Source: Chthoniobacterales bacterium | Lineage (GTDB): Bacteria > Verrucomicrobiota > Verrucomicrobiae > Chthoniobacterales > UBA10450 | Reading direction: 5' to 3' | Assembly: GCA_003244125.1 (NCBI GenBank) | Contig: QHBL01000003.1 | Coordinates: 1-13,296, forward strand | Length of the DNA stretch: 13,296 bases | Part shown: positions 1 to 6,622 of the stretch, in pieces | Position numbering within the stretch: position 1 is the first letter of the stretch | How the letters are laid out: each line of letters starts with the position of its first letter | The notes under the pieces: generated by a model | The model's input: only the letters and a program-made list of their open reading frames with translations | What the model was told of the DNA's origin: nothing | Database searches by the model: none | Position numbers and translations under genes: made by a program

Positions 1-318
1 ATTCCGCTCCATCCGCAGACGGCACAGATCGTGGAAGGCGACATCACCGCACAGGCACGCCGCGTCATGGAAAACATCAGCGCCGTCTTGCGAGCGGAAG
101 GTTTGAGTTTCGAGAACATCGTCAAGACAACAATTTTCCTCACTAACCTGGCCGATTTCCAAACCGTAAACGAACTCTACGGCTCCTACTTTAAATCCGA
201 CCCGCCGGCCCGTTCCACCATTCAGGTGGCAGCCCTGCCGAAAGGCGCCCAAATCGAAATCGAAGTCATCGCCGCGGCTAATCCATCCAGCGGTAAGAGC
301 GTTGACGTGTGGGAATAA
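1..318 (+). CDS. RidA/YjgF/YER057c/UK114 family enamine/imine deaminase, 3' part
   Basis: The reading frame is open from base 1 and ends at TAA 316-318, so the N-terminal part (about 25 residues, judged against the usual 128-residue family length) lies outside the window. The visible 105 residues match the RidA fold along their length: an IPLHP segment, a GDITAQARRVMENI helix, VKTTIFLTNLADF, and the signature PARSTIQVAALPKG followed by EIEVIAAA. By alignment with E. coli RidA, the substrate-binding Arg105 corresponds to fragment residue Arg71 and Glu120 to Glu86; both are present. RidA proteins hydrolyse reactive enamine/imine intermediates such as 2-aminoacrylate in the cytoplasm. The tail after the domain (NPSSGKSVDVWE) is slightly longer than usual. 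The gene stops 10 bases before the likely pyrE start and is probably cotranscribed with it. The family call is secure; the exact substrate is not known. Confidence 0.93.
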   Translation: MPLHPQTAQIVEGDITAQARRVMENISAVLRAEGLSFENIVKTTIFLTNLADFQTVNELYGSYFKSDPPARSTIQVAALPKGAQIEIEVIAAANPSSGKSVDVWE

Positions 319-328
319 CTTTACCGCG

Positions 329-892
329 ATGAGCGACGATCTTCTCGCGCTCTTCCGCGAAACAGGCGCGCTGCTCGAGGGCCACTTCATTCTTCGCTCT
401 GGCCTGCACAGCCGCCAGTATTTCCAGTGCGCCCTCTTGCTCCAGTATCCTGAAATCGCGGCGCGCGTTTGCGGCGAGCTGGCCGGCAAATTGCGGCACA
501 TCCCTAGTGATGCAGTGATCTCGCCCGCTCTCGGTGGAATCATTGTCGGGCAGGAGGTTGGCCGCGTCTTGTCGCGGCGACATATTTTTGTCGAAAAAGA
601 AGGTGGAAGCCTGGTCCTGCGGCGCGGTTTCATTATTTCCCCGGGGGAACGTTACATCGTGGCCGAGGATGTCGTTACTCGGGGCGGACGTGTGCAACAA
701 ACAATTGATATCGTGCGCGCCCGTGGCGGCATGGTTACCGCAGTCGCAGTCATCCTTGACCGCTCAGGTGATCATTCGCCCGGGTTCGGCTGCCCCTTCC
801 TCAGTCTCGCGCGGTTGCGGGTAGATACATTCGGCGCCAGCGAGGTCCCTGCTGATCTCGCAAATATTCCGGCGATAAAACCGGGTAGCTAA
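329..892 (+). CDS. pyrE: Orotate phosphoribosyltransferase
   Basis: This 187-residue cytoplasmic enzyme should join orotate to PRPP to give OMP, the fifth step of UMP synthesis. The sequence follows the branch often annotated as the Thermus-type PyrE: GALLEGHFILRSGLHSRQYF (residues 13-32), PALGGIIVGQEVGR (66-79), IFVEKEGG (86-93), LRRGF (97-101), the PRPP loop AEDVVTRGGR (112-121) and the terminal IKPGS. I prefer ATG 329, giving MSDDLLALF; a TTG at 302 in the same frame would add nine residues overlapping the RidA gene. Two departures are visible. The PRPP loop has Arg118, where a small residue (Thr, Ala or Ser) is usual. The Cys pair often found near the C-terminus of this branch (CPLC) is absent, replaced by VPADLANIPAIKPGS. 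The next gene starts 8 bases after the stop, so pyrE appears to run into the glycan operon. Confidence 0.92.
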   Translation: MSDDLLALFRETGALLEGHFILRSGLHSRQYFQCALLLQYPEIAARVCGELAGKLRHIPSDAVISPALGGIIVGQEVGRVLSRRHIFVEKEGGSLVLRRGFIISPGERYIVAEDVVTRGGRVQQTIDIVRARGGMVTAVAVILDRSGDHSPGFGCPFLSLARLRVDTFGASEVPADLANIPAIKPGS

Positions 893-900
893 GTCTCTAG

Positions 901-1686
901 ATGCAAGGTTTAGGCGATAACGAAAAAGAGACTTTACTTACACGCTATCATCAGACCTTTACAATACCTTCACTTAGCTACGGGACTGTTCGCGATTACT
1001 GCGATAGCTGCGATCATCTCACCCTTCTTAGCTCCGCTCAAAACGACCTGAAAGACTTGCAACGGCCATGGACAATCAAGGCTGCTCTTGGACTTCTTTC
1101 GCCGGGCGCGACTTTGCTGGAAATTGGCGCCGGGCAGCCGCTGGTCGCGGCAACTCTGGCCGAACTTGGCTACAACGTCACCGTCATCGACCCATACGAT
1201 GGTTCCGGCGGCGGTCCGACGAACTTCGAAGAATACGTCCGGAGCTATCCGAAGCTGCGCATTATTCGCGACCAATTCCGCATCGTCCTCCCGCAGCTAG
1301 TGGGGCAGACTTTCGACGGCATCTACTCCGTCAGCGTGCTGGAACATATCCCCGAACCATCTCTCGGTGAACTATTCCAGGCCATATCTCACCACTTACG
1401 CGGTAACGGCTGGTCCTTTCATTCCGTTGATTGTGTCATCGAGGGTGCACAAGCGCTCTATCATTGCCAGCAATGTCAGAGGATCGCTGGCTATCAGAAC
1501 AAACTTGCCCGCATTTCGGCCAGACAACAGTTAGACGAGCTGATCCAGCAGGCCCATGCCGACCTCGAAACTTGCTATCTCTCTGCCGCCGGCCATAACC
1601 TCTGGCGCGGGCGTCTCTCCTACGACGAGTTCCCTTTTCGCAAGGTCATCTCCGTTCAATTCGCCGCCCAAAGCCCAGCATCGTGA
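901..1686 (+). CDS. Class I SAM-dependent methyltransferase
   Basis: A 261-residue soluble protein with a Rossmann methyltransferase core. Motif I is LLEIGAGQP (72-80), followed by the second strand and acidic residue VTVIDPYD (93-100). A post-core strand IYSVSVLEHIPEPS (141-154) is typical of the Methyltransf_11/23 type. The N-terminal 60 residues (SYGTVRDYCDSCDHL, then LKDLQRPWTIKAAL) form a cap that I associate with methyltransferases of polysaccharide clusters. Two CxxC pairs, Cys34/Cys37 and Cys189/Cys192, are visible. The substrate cannot be read from sequence; a sugar hydroxyl or glycan terminus is the contextual guess. ATG 901 lies 8 bases after the pyrE stop without a convincing ribosome binding site. 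The stop TGA is embedded in the GTG start of the next gene, so translation is probably coupled. Confidence 0.85.
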   Translation: MQGLGDNEKETLLTRYHQTFTIPSLSYGTVRDYCDSCDHLTLLSSAQNDLKDLQRPWTIKAALGLLSPGATLLEIGAGQPLVAATLAELGYNVTVIDPYDGSGGGPTNFEEYVRSYPKLRIIRDQFRIVLPQLVGQTFDGIYSVSVLEHIPEPSLGELFQAISHHLRGNGWSFHSVDCVIEGAQALYHCQQCQRIAGYQNKLARISARQQLDELIQQAHADLETCYLSAAGHNLWRGRLSYDEFPFRKVISVQFAAQSPAS

Positions 1687-4190
1687 CTGTCTCGTCCGAA
1701 GAACCTCTCCGCGACCTGGCATCCGCGTACGCGTTTGCTGGACGCTGGATGCGGAGGAGCTACGCGCTTGTAAGTAAATCTCCTTCTCTTCTCTGCCTTT
1801 GTATTGCCTTCGGAAGCGTCATCCTGAGCTGCTATCCCGTAGTATTCTTCGGCAAGAGCTTTGTTTCTCCTAACATCGCAGGCTCTTACATGCTTTATCC
1901 TGTCATTCCTACCGTACCGGGTTACCGGGATAAACATGTCGAAGCTACTCTTGGCTCCGACGCTGGCGCCATGCTCTGGCAAAGCCTTCCCTACTCATAC
2001 ATTCAAAGCAGATCTGTTTTTCACGACCGTGAATTGCCATTGTGGGATCGGTGGAATTCCGCCGGCACTCCACTTCTCGGCCAGGGCATCTCCATGCTCG
2101 GCGATCCTTTGCACCTCTTTGTCGTAATTTTCCGCGGCGCGGCTTGGGCGTGGGATATCAAATTTCTACTCGGCAAAGTCCTGTTCTGTTGGGGGATAGG
2201 ACTCTGCGTCCTCCATTCCAGCAAGAACTTATCATCGGCATTACTCCTGACCTTCTCCTCCGCCTTTATCGGATTCTTCTATCACCGATTTATTCATCCC
2301 GCTTTCTTCAGCCTTTGTTACGCTCCATGGATTTTACTCGCGTGGCTTGCCTTTGCCGCAGCACGATCCAGGCGAAAGGAGACGGCTTGCGGGGTCTTGC
2401 TTGTCGCGGCCAGCTGGTTTGAGCTCAATAGTGGCACGGTGAAGGAGGCCTACATGCTTCTCCTCAGCATGCACGCTTCCGGTTTACTTTTTTTTCTTGT
2501 CTCAAGTCGCACGAACCAACTGCGCAAGACCGGCCATCTTCTTTGTGCCGGCATTTCTTTCATACTGATCAGTGTGCCAGTGTGGTTCACCTTCCTTTAC
2601 TCCTTGCGCGAATCCTTCACTGCTTACAACCGGCCTCATGCCTGGCAACTTCAACCAGCTTTACTCATTGGACTATTCGACGACATATTCTACCGCGCGC
2701 TGAATCCCACCGCGACCATCGTCAGTCCCTCCGGTAATTTTCTTATTTTACTCGGAGTCCTCCTTTGCCTTGGCAATCTCAGGATGCTGTCCGGTCTCCG
2801 GCTCTGGCGCGCCCTTTGCCTGAGCGCTGCCCTCGCCTATGCCCTCGCCTTTGGGATTGTGCCCGCTGCGCTAATTACCAAAATACCCTTTTTAGGAAAT
2901 GTCGATCATCTCGATAATGTCTTTTCCTCAGCCCTTATCGTTTACTGTATCCTGCTCGCCGGATTCGGTCTCTCCAGTTATTTTCAAAACTCAAATAGGC
3001 GGGGGAGTTGCGTCATCCCTCTTGTTGGACTGCTGGCGTTGTTCAGCCTGTTTCTGGGATTTGCCCAGGCCGAACAAAGCCCACCAGTCACCTTCAAGCC
3101 GTTCGGATATCCCGGCCCGCACAACCTCTTCATCGCCATTTACATCACAAGCTTATTTGTCTGCAGCATCGCATTGCTTTGGCTGATTCGCTGGCGCCGC
3201 ACCGGTCCTCCCGTCACCGCAAACCTCCTGACTGTAATCTGTTTGCTTGCTCTTCATTGGCGCTTCGGACTGCATCTTAACAGCGGCCTCGCTTCCCTCG
3301 ATGACTTTGTCATCAATCCGCAAGTGCGGGTGAAGTTGACGTGCGCCTCGCCTGCGATCGACTTCCTTAAAAGGCAACCTGCGGCATTTCGCGCGGCCGG
3401 CTTCGTCGACACTCTCTTTCCCGGCTACAATGCAATTGCAGGCATCGAGTCGATTTATGGCGTCGATCCTCTCATTAATCCTTATTACCGGGAGCTGCTC
3501 CTCGCCAGTGGAGTGAAGCTTGCTTGGACATGGCGTTGGGTTATTGAGAAAACGACCTTAAAGTCCGCCTTGCCCATTTACAGTCTGCTTAACGTTCGCT
3601 ACTTCCTCGACGAACGCCGCGACCATGCCCGACCGCTCATGCCGCTCGACAGGGTGGCGCAGCTGGATCTGACTATTTATCAGAACCGTAACTGCTGGCC
3701 TCGGGCTTTCTATACTACCATGACAACCAGCTATCAGAATCTGGGCGAATTCGTTACTCTCGAACGAAAAGAAGATGGTCGCCCCTTCGCCGCCGTCCAG
3801 GTCACAGATCTACCAGCATTGTCACAGCAAGTCACCACTTGGGAAGAGATGGCGCGACGTGACATCGTGCCTGCACGCGACTACCTGCTCACGAGCAACA
3901 ATACGAGTTTCACAATTGACGCACCAGGCGCAGGTGTCGTCGTACTCACAGAAACATTTCTTCCCAAGGATTTCATAGTTCGCGTAAACGGCGCGCGCGC
4001 AAACTATTTTCGTGTCAACCACGCTTTCCGCGGCCTCGAACTACCAGGCCGCGGGGTGTATCGCATCTCCTTCTCCTACTGGCCGCGCTACTTCACCACT
4101 GTGCTCTTATTGTCTGGGCTTGGCTATGTGCTGCTCGTCACCTGGTTGATCCTGGGCCTCAGAACTGCACACACTCCCAACGTTTCATGA
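1683..4190 (+). CDS. YfhO-like polytopic membrane glycosyltransferase (GT-C type)
   Basis: An 835-residue membrane protein, close to the length of B. subtilis YfhO. A GTG start at 1683 overlaps the previous stop as GTGA. A first helix (about 35-57) precedes an outside loop with DAGAMLWQSLPYSYIQ and ELPLWDRWNSAGTPLLG (117-133), matching the family's LPLWNPY..GTP signature. About a dozen further hydrophobic stretches follow (roughly 160-177, 185-200, 205-227, 255-273, 285-305, 352-368, 375-395, 413-433, 443-461, 480-503, 511-527). Residues 528-802 form a large extracytoplasmic region ending in a beta-rich part (VVVLTETFLPKDFIVRVNG, AFRGLELPGRGVYRISFSY) very like the YfhO C-terminal domain. A last helix spans 803-825. 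Characterised YfhO proteins transfer sugars from undecaprenyl phosphate to surface polymers. Donor and acceptor here are unknown. The DPM1-like transferase later in the operon is a natural partner. Confidence 0.85.
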   Translation: MTVSSEEPLRDLASAYAFAGRWMRRSYALVSKSPSLLCLCIAFGSVILSCYPVVFFGKSFVSPNIAGSYMLYPVIPTVPGYRDKHVEATLGSDAGAMLWQSLPYSYIQSRSVFHDRELPLWDRWNSAGTPLLGQGISMLGDPLHLFVVIFRGAAWAWDIKFLLGKVLFCWGIGLCVLHSSKNLSSALLLTFSSAFIGFFYHRFIHPAFFSLCYAPWILLAWLAFAAARSRRKETACGVLLVAASWFELNSGTVKEAYMLLLSMHASGLLFFLVSSRTNQLRKTGHLLCAGISFILISVPVWFTFLYSLRESFTAYNRPHAWQLQPALLIGLFDDIFYRALNPTATIVSPSGNFLILLGVLLCLGNLRMLSGLRLWRALCLSAALAYALAFGIVPAALITKIPFLGNVDHLDNVFSSALIVYCILLAGFGLSSYFQNSNRRGSCVIPLVGLLALFSLFLGFAQAEQSPPVTFKPFGYPGPHNLFIAIYITSLFVCSIALLWLIRWRRTGPPVTANLLTVICLLALHWRFGLHLNSGLASLDDFVINPQVRVKLTCASPAIDFLKRQPAAFRAAGFVDTLFPGYNAIAGIESIYGVDPLINPYYRELLLASGVKLAWTWRWVIEKTTLKSALPIYSLLNVRYFLDERRDHARPLMPLDRVAQLDLTIYQNRNCWPRAFYTTMTTSYQNLGEFVTLERKEDGRPFAAVQVTDLPALSQQVTTWEEMARRDIVPARDYLLTSNNTSFTIDAPGAGVVVLTETFLPKDFIVRVNGARANYFRVNHAFRGLELPGRGVYRISFSYWPRYFTTVLLLSGLGYVLLVTWLILGLRTAHTPNVS

Positions 4191-4900
4191 CCATGCCGTT
4201 TGGTGCCACAAAAGCAGTGAAGGCACCGCCAGCCTTCGATGAAGTATACTACCAGCATGCCGGCCGTATTGCTCTGGCCAGCCGCATTTCTTTGCAAGCG
4301 CGTCTCGATGTCCTGCGTCTCTTATTAAAGGAGCTTCAGCCGACGCCTCATGCTTCCGTTCTCGACCTTGGGATTTCCCTCGATGTTCGAAATAGCGAAG
4401 CCAATGTCCTCGAGCAATTTTATCCTTACCCCGATCGGATCACCGCGGCAGGGATAGGTGACGGCAGCGAAGTCAAAGAAGCATACCCTTCAGTGCGCTT
4501 TGTCAGAATAGAACCGCATTTGCCCCTGCCCTTTTCCGATAACGAATTCGACATCGGCTACTGCAATGCCGTAGTCGAGCATGCCGGCTCGAGAGATCAG
4601 CAGCGGACGTTTATCTCGCAACTATGTCGCGTCTCGAAAAATGCTTTTGCCGTCGTCCCGAACCGGTTATTTCCGGTCGAACATCATACCGGTATCCCGC
4701 TACTCCATTACTTACCGCTCCCGCTTTTCCGCGCCCTGATGAAGCACTCACCATTTAGCTACTGGGCGGAAGAAGCCAATCTGAACCCGTTGTATGCGGC
4801 CGAGTTTCGCTCACTCTTTCCACCGCACCGACGGCCGCGGCTATTCTACGCTGGTGTCGGCCTATCGATTTGGAAGTCCAATATTGTTGCCATTGGATGA
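4187..4900 (+). CDS. SAM-dependent methyltransferase-like protein with atypical motif I
   Basis: A 237-residue soluble protein. ATG 4187 overlaps the previous stop as ATGA; a second in-frame ATG two codons later is the alternative start. The first strand region reads SVLDLGISLDVRNSEANVLE (58-77), with no GxGxG loop. It is followed by YPYPDRITAAGIG (79-91), LPLPFSDNEFDIGYCNAVVEHAGS (112-135) and a late strand AVVPNRLFPVEHHTGIPLLHYLP (155-177). I recognise this pattern from a recurrent methyltransferase family of polysaccharide loci, in which the first loop is normally VG followed by a polar insertion. The missing glycines are therefore probably a family trait and not decay. No membrane segment or signal peptide is visible. 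The substrate is unknown; sugar O-methylation is a contextual guess. It ends with an ATGA overlap into the following dehydrogenase gene. Confidence 0.78.
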   Translation: MTMPFGATKAVKAPPAFDEVYYQHAGRIALASRISLQARLDVLRLLLKELQPTPHASVLDLGISLDVRNSEANVLEQFYPYPDRITAAGIGDGSEVKEAYPSVRFVRIEPHLPLPFSDNEFDIGYCNAVVEHAGSRDQQRTFISQLCRVSKNAFAVVPNRLFPVEHHTGIPLLHYLPLPLFRALMKHSPFSYWAEEANLNPLYAAEFRSLFPPHRRPRLFYAGVGLSIWKSNIVAIG

Positions 4901-5748
4901 GACGCAGCTCCGTTCAAAAGTTTTTTGCTGGCAAAACGGTCCTTATAACCGGCGGGTCGTCCGGCATAGGTAAGGCTCTGGCCTTGAAGCTCGCGCAACT
5001 CGACGCTGAGGTCGCGATCGCCGGAAAGACACGCGAAGCAGTTGATAGCACCGTCCATGAGTTCAAGCGGGCCGGATTCACACTTGAGTCGTTTGTAGGC
5101 GACCTCGCAAGTGAAGAAGCTACCTTGCAGCTGGTCGACGATGTCCTGGCCCAATCCGGTCCGCCTGACATTCTTATCAACAATGCTGGCTTTGCCACTT
5201 ATCGGATATTCGCGCAAATGACCCCGGTGGAAATCTCGGACCTGCTTGCCGTGAACCTTCTTGCGCCTATCCAGTTGACTCGAGGCTTTCTGCCCCACTT
5301 TCTCGCCCGCGGCCGCGGCGCCGTCGTCAATATGAGCTCGATTGCCGGCCGCATTCCGCTCACCCCTAACATGATCTACACCACCGCCAAGCACGGTTTG
5401 GTCGCCTGGTCTCAGTGCTTGCGCTTTGAGCTAGCGAGGTCGGGCGTTCAGGTTAATGTCATTTGTCCGGGGAGGGTTGTAACGCCGTTTTTCGACCATG
5501 AAACCTTCCGCGAGCGCGAGCAACCGCGCGAAGCCCGGCACACTGTTCCTCTGTCGCTTGTTGTCGAGAGGACTATCGATGCCATTATTCGAAATCGATT
5601 TATTACCTATATCCCGCGAAGTTTTGGCCTCCTGGCATGGACTACGAATGCGCTGTCCTTCGCTATGCAGCCAGCTTTTGCGCGCGTTGTGCGCAAGCGC
5701 CTTGACCTAATGGAGGGCACGGATCCCAATGCCACCATCCGACAGTAA
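4897..5748 (+). CDS. Short-chain dehydrogenase/reductase (classical SDR), first of two
   Basis: A 283-residue NAD(P)-dependent oxidoreductase. The start is placed at ATG 4897, which overlaps the upstream stop as ATGA and yields MRRSSVQKFFAGKTVLITGG; an in-frame TTG at 4870 would add nine residues inside the upstream gene. The cofactor loop TGGSSGIG is at 18-25, NNAG at 95-98, and the catalytic set is Ser148, Tyr161 and Lys165 (YTTAK). Asn120 in the AVNLLAP strand completes the tetrad. The PGRVVTPFF segment (191-199) is the usual post-active-site turn. The last 45 residues (IPRSFGLLAWTTNALSFAM, then FARVVRKRLD) are hydrophobic and basic, suggesting peripheral membrane contact or a lipid-like substrate; this is inference. 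The N-terminal half resembles 3-ketodihydrosphingosine reductases, but not strongly enough to assign that role. It overlaps the next gene by 20 bases. Confidence 0.87.
   Translation: MRRSSVQKFFAGKTVLITGGSSGIGKALALKLAQLDAEVAIAGKTREAVDSTVHEFKRAGFTLESFVGDLASEEATLQLVDDVLAQSGPPDILINNAGFATYRIFAQMTPVEISDLLAVNLLAPIQLTRGFLPHFLARGRGAVVNMSSIAGRIPLTPNMIYTTAKHGLVAWSQCLRFELARSGVQVNVICPGRVVTPFFDHETFREREQPREARHTVPLSLVVERTIDAIIRNRFITYIPRSFGLLAWTTNALSFAMQPAFARVVRKRLDLMEGTDPNATIRQ
5712..5717 (+). promoter_or_regulatory. Likely Shine-Dalgarno sequence for the third methyltransferase
   Basis: GGAGGG lies inside the end of the upstream dehydrogenase gene, 11 bases before ATG 5729. It is the clearest purine-rich ribosome binding site in the window; most other starts have none and appear to depend on translational coupling. 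It supports ATG 5729 as the start even though this creates a 20-base overlap instead of the usual ATGA junction. Confidence 0.5.
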
Positions 5749-6610
5749 GTTCGTTTGCCCCGTCACCGGTGAGGAAGCACGCTTCTATTGCCCCAAGCCT
5801 CCCGTCGACTACTACATCACTGGAGAATCCGGGCTCATTTTTGTGAAAGAGCCGCCCCCCCTTAAGGCAATGGCTGCTTACGCTAACGAGCAATATTCAG
5901 CCGGCTTATACAGAGGCTATGTTCGCGCCGCGGATCTCAAGCGTGCGACGTTCGAACGACGCATCCGACTACTCCGTCGGCTCGGTCTTTCCGGTGGGCG
6001 ACTGCTCGATGTGGGCTGTGGCTGTGGCTTCTTCCTCGAAACTGCGCTCGCTCATGGCTTCGACGCTACCGGAGTTGAGTTTTCCTCAGAAGCCATTGCG
6101 CTGGCGCGGAGCGACGTCCGCGAGTGTATCGTTCAAGGTGACGTCAATGCCCTGGCTTTGCGGAACGATAGCGCGTTCGATGTCATCGTCGCGTTTGACA
6201 TTATCGAACACACTCAGGACCCGCTGAAGTTTCTCAATGATCTACGAAGCTTGCTTCGACCCGGCGCCTGGTTGGCTCTTAGCACTCCTGACACCGGTCA
6301 CTTCCTGCGTTACCTCATGCGCTCGCACTGGCCCATGTTACAGCCACTGCAACATACCTATCTGTTTTCCAAGGGAGCTATGCGCAACGCGCTGCAAAGA
6401 TGTGGCTATAGTAACATACGAATCGAGAACGCGACCAAGATGTTGTCAGCTGATTACCTGATCGAGCAAGTCAGCGAGTATAATCCTCTACTTCAGCGGC
6501 TCTATCGCGGCGTCTCGCCAATAGTGCCCCCGCGCTTGCGTAAAAAAGCGTGGCAGGTAAACATCGGCGAAATGCTCGTCTTCGCTCAACGTCCGGATGA
6601 AAGCCGCTGA
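5729..6610 (+). CDS. Class I SAM-dependent methyltransferase (Methyltransf_23 type) with degenerate N-terminal zinc ribbon
   Basis: A 293-residue protein. The N-terminus looks like a relic of a zinc ribbon: Cys10 and Cys21 remain, but neither CxxC pair is complete. The catalytic core is intact: motif I RLLDVGCGCGFF (91-102), acidic Glu117 in GVEFS at the end of strand 2, the QGDVNALAL segment (136-144) and FDVIVAFDIIEHTQDP (150-165). The post-core LLRPGAWLALSTPDTG (175-190) and HTYLFSKGAMRNALQRCGY (209-227) complete the Methyltransf_23 pattern. ATG 5729 is preceded by a GGAGGG at 5712-5717. The stop is 12 bases before the next gene, whose N-terminal half has the same architecture with the opposite set of losses. 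It probably methylates a sugar or glycan end; the substrate cannot be read from sequence. Confidence 0.87.
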   Translation: MPPSDSKFVCPVTGEEARFYCPKPPVDYYITGESGLIFVKEPPPLKAMAAYANEQYSAGLYRGYVRAADLKRATFERRIRLLRRLGLSGGRLLDVGCGCGFFLETALAHGFDATGVEFSSEAIALARSDVRECIVQGDVNALALRNDSAFDVIVAFDIIEHTQDPLKFLNDLRSLLRPGAWLALSTPDTGHFLRYLMRSHWPMLQPLQHTYLFSKGAMRNALQRCGYSNIRIENATKMLSADYLIEQVSEYNPLLQRLYRGVSPIVPPRLRKKAWQVNIGEMLVFAQRPDESR

Positions 6611-6622
6611 CTCTGGTAATCG

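Noticed and set aside
278..700. A 140-residue open frame on the minus strand opposite pyrE
   Set aside because: It lies entirely over a well-conserved pyrE and the end of RidA, and its protein resembles no family I know. It is a by-product of codon composition.
4244..4426. Loss of glycines in motif I of the second methyltransferase as a sign of decay
   Set aside because: The surrounding pattern (YPYPDRITAAGIG, PLPFSDNEFDI, VVPNRLFPVE) is what I remember from a family that naturally lacks the standard loop, so this is probably normal for it.
4846..5394. A 182-residue minus-strand open frame opposite the first SDR
   Set aside because: It is the complement of conserved SDR motifs and has no family resemblance of its own.
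6194..6225. A TTGACA hexamer as a possible internal promoter
   Set aside because: No acceptable -10 box is spaced 16 to 18 bases downstream, and the hexamer encodes part of a conserved methyltransferase motif.
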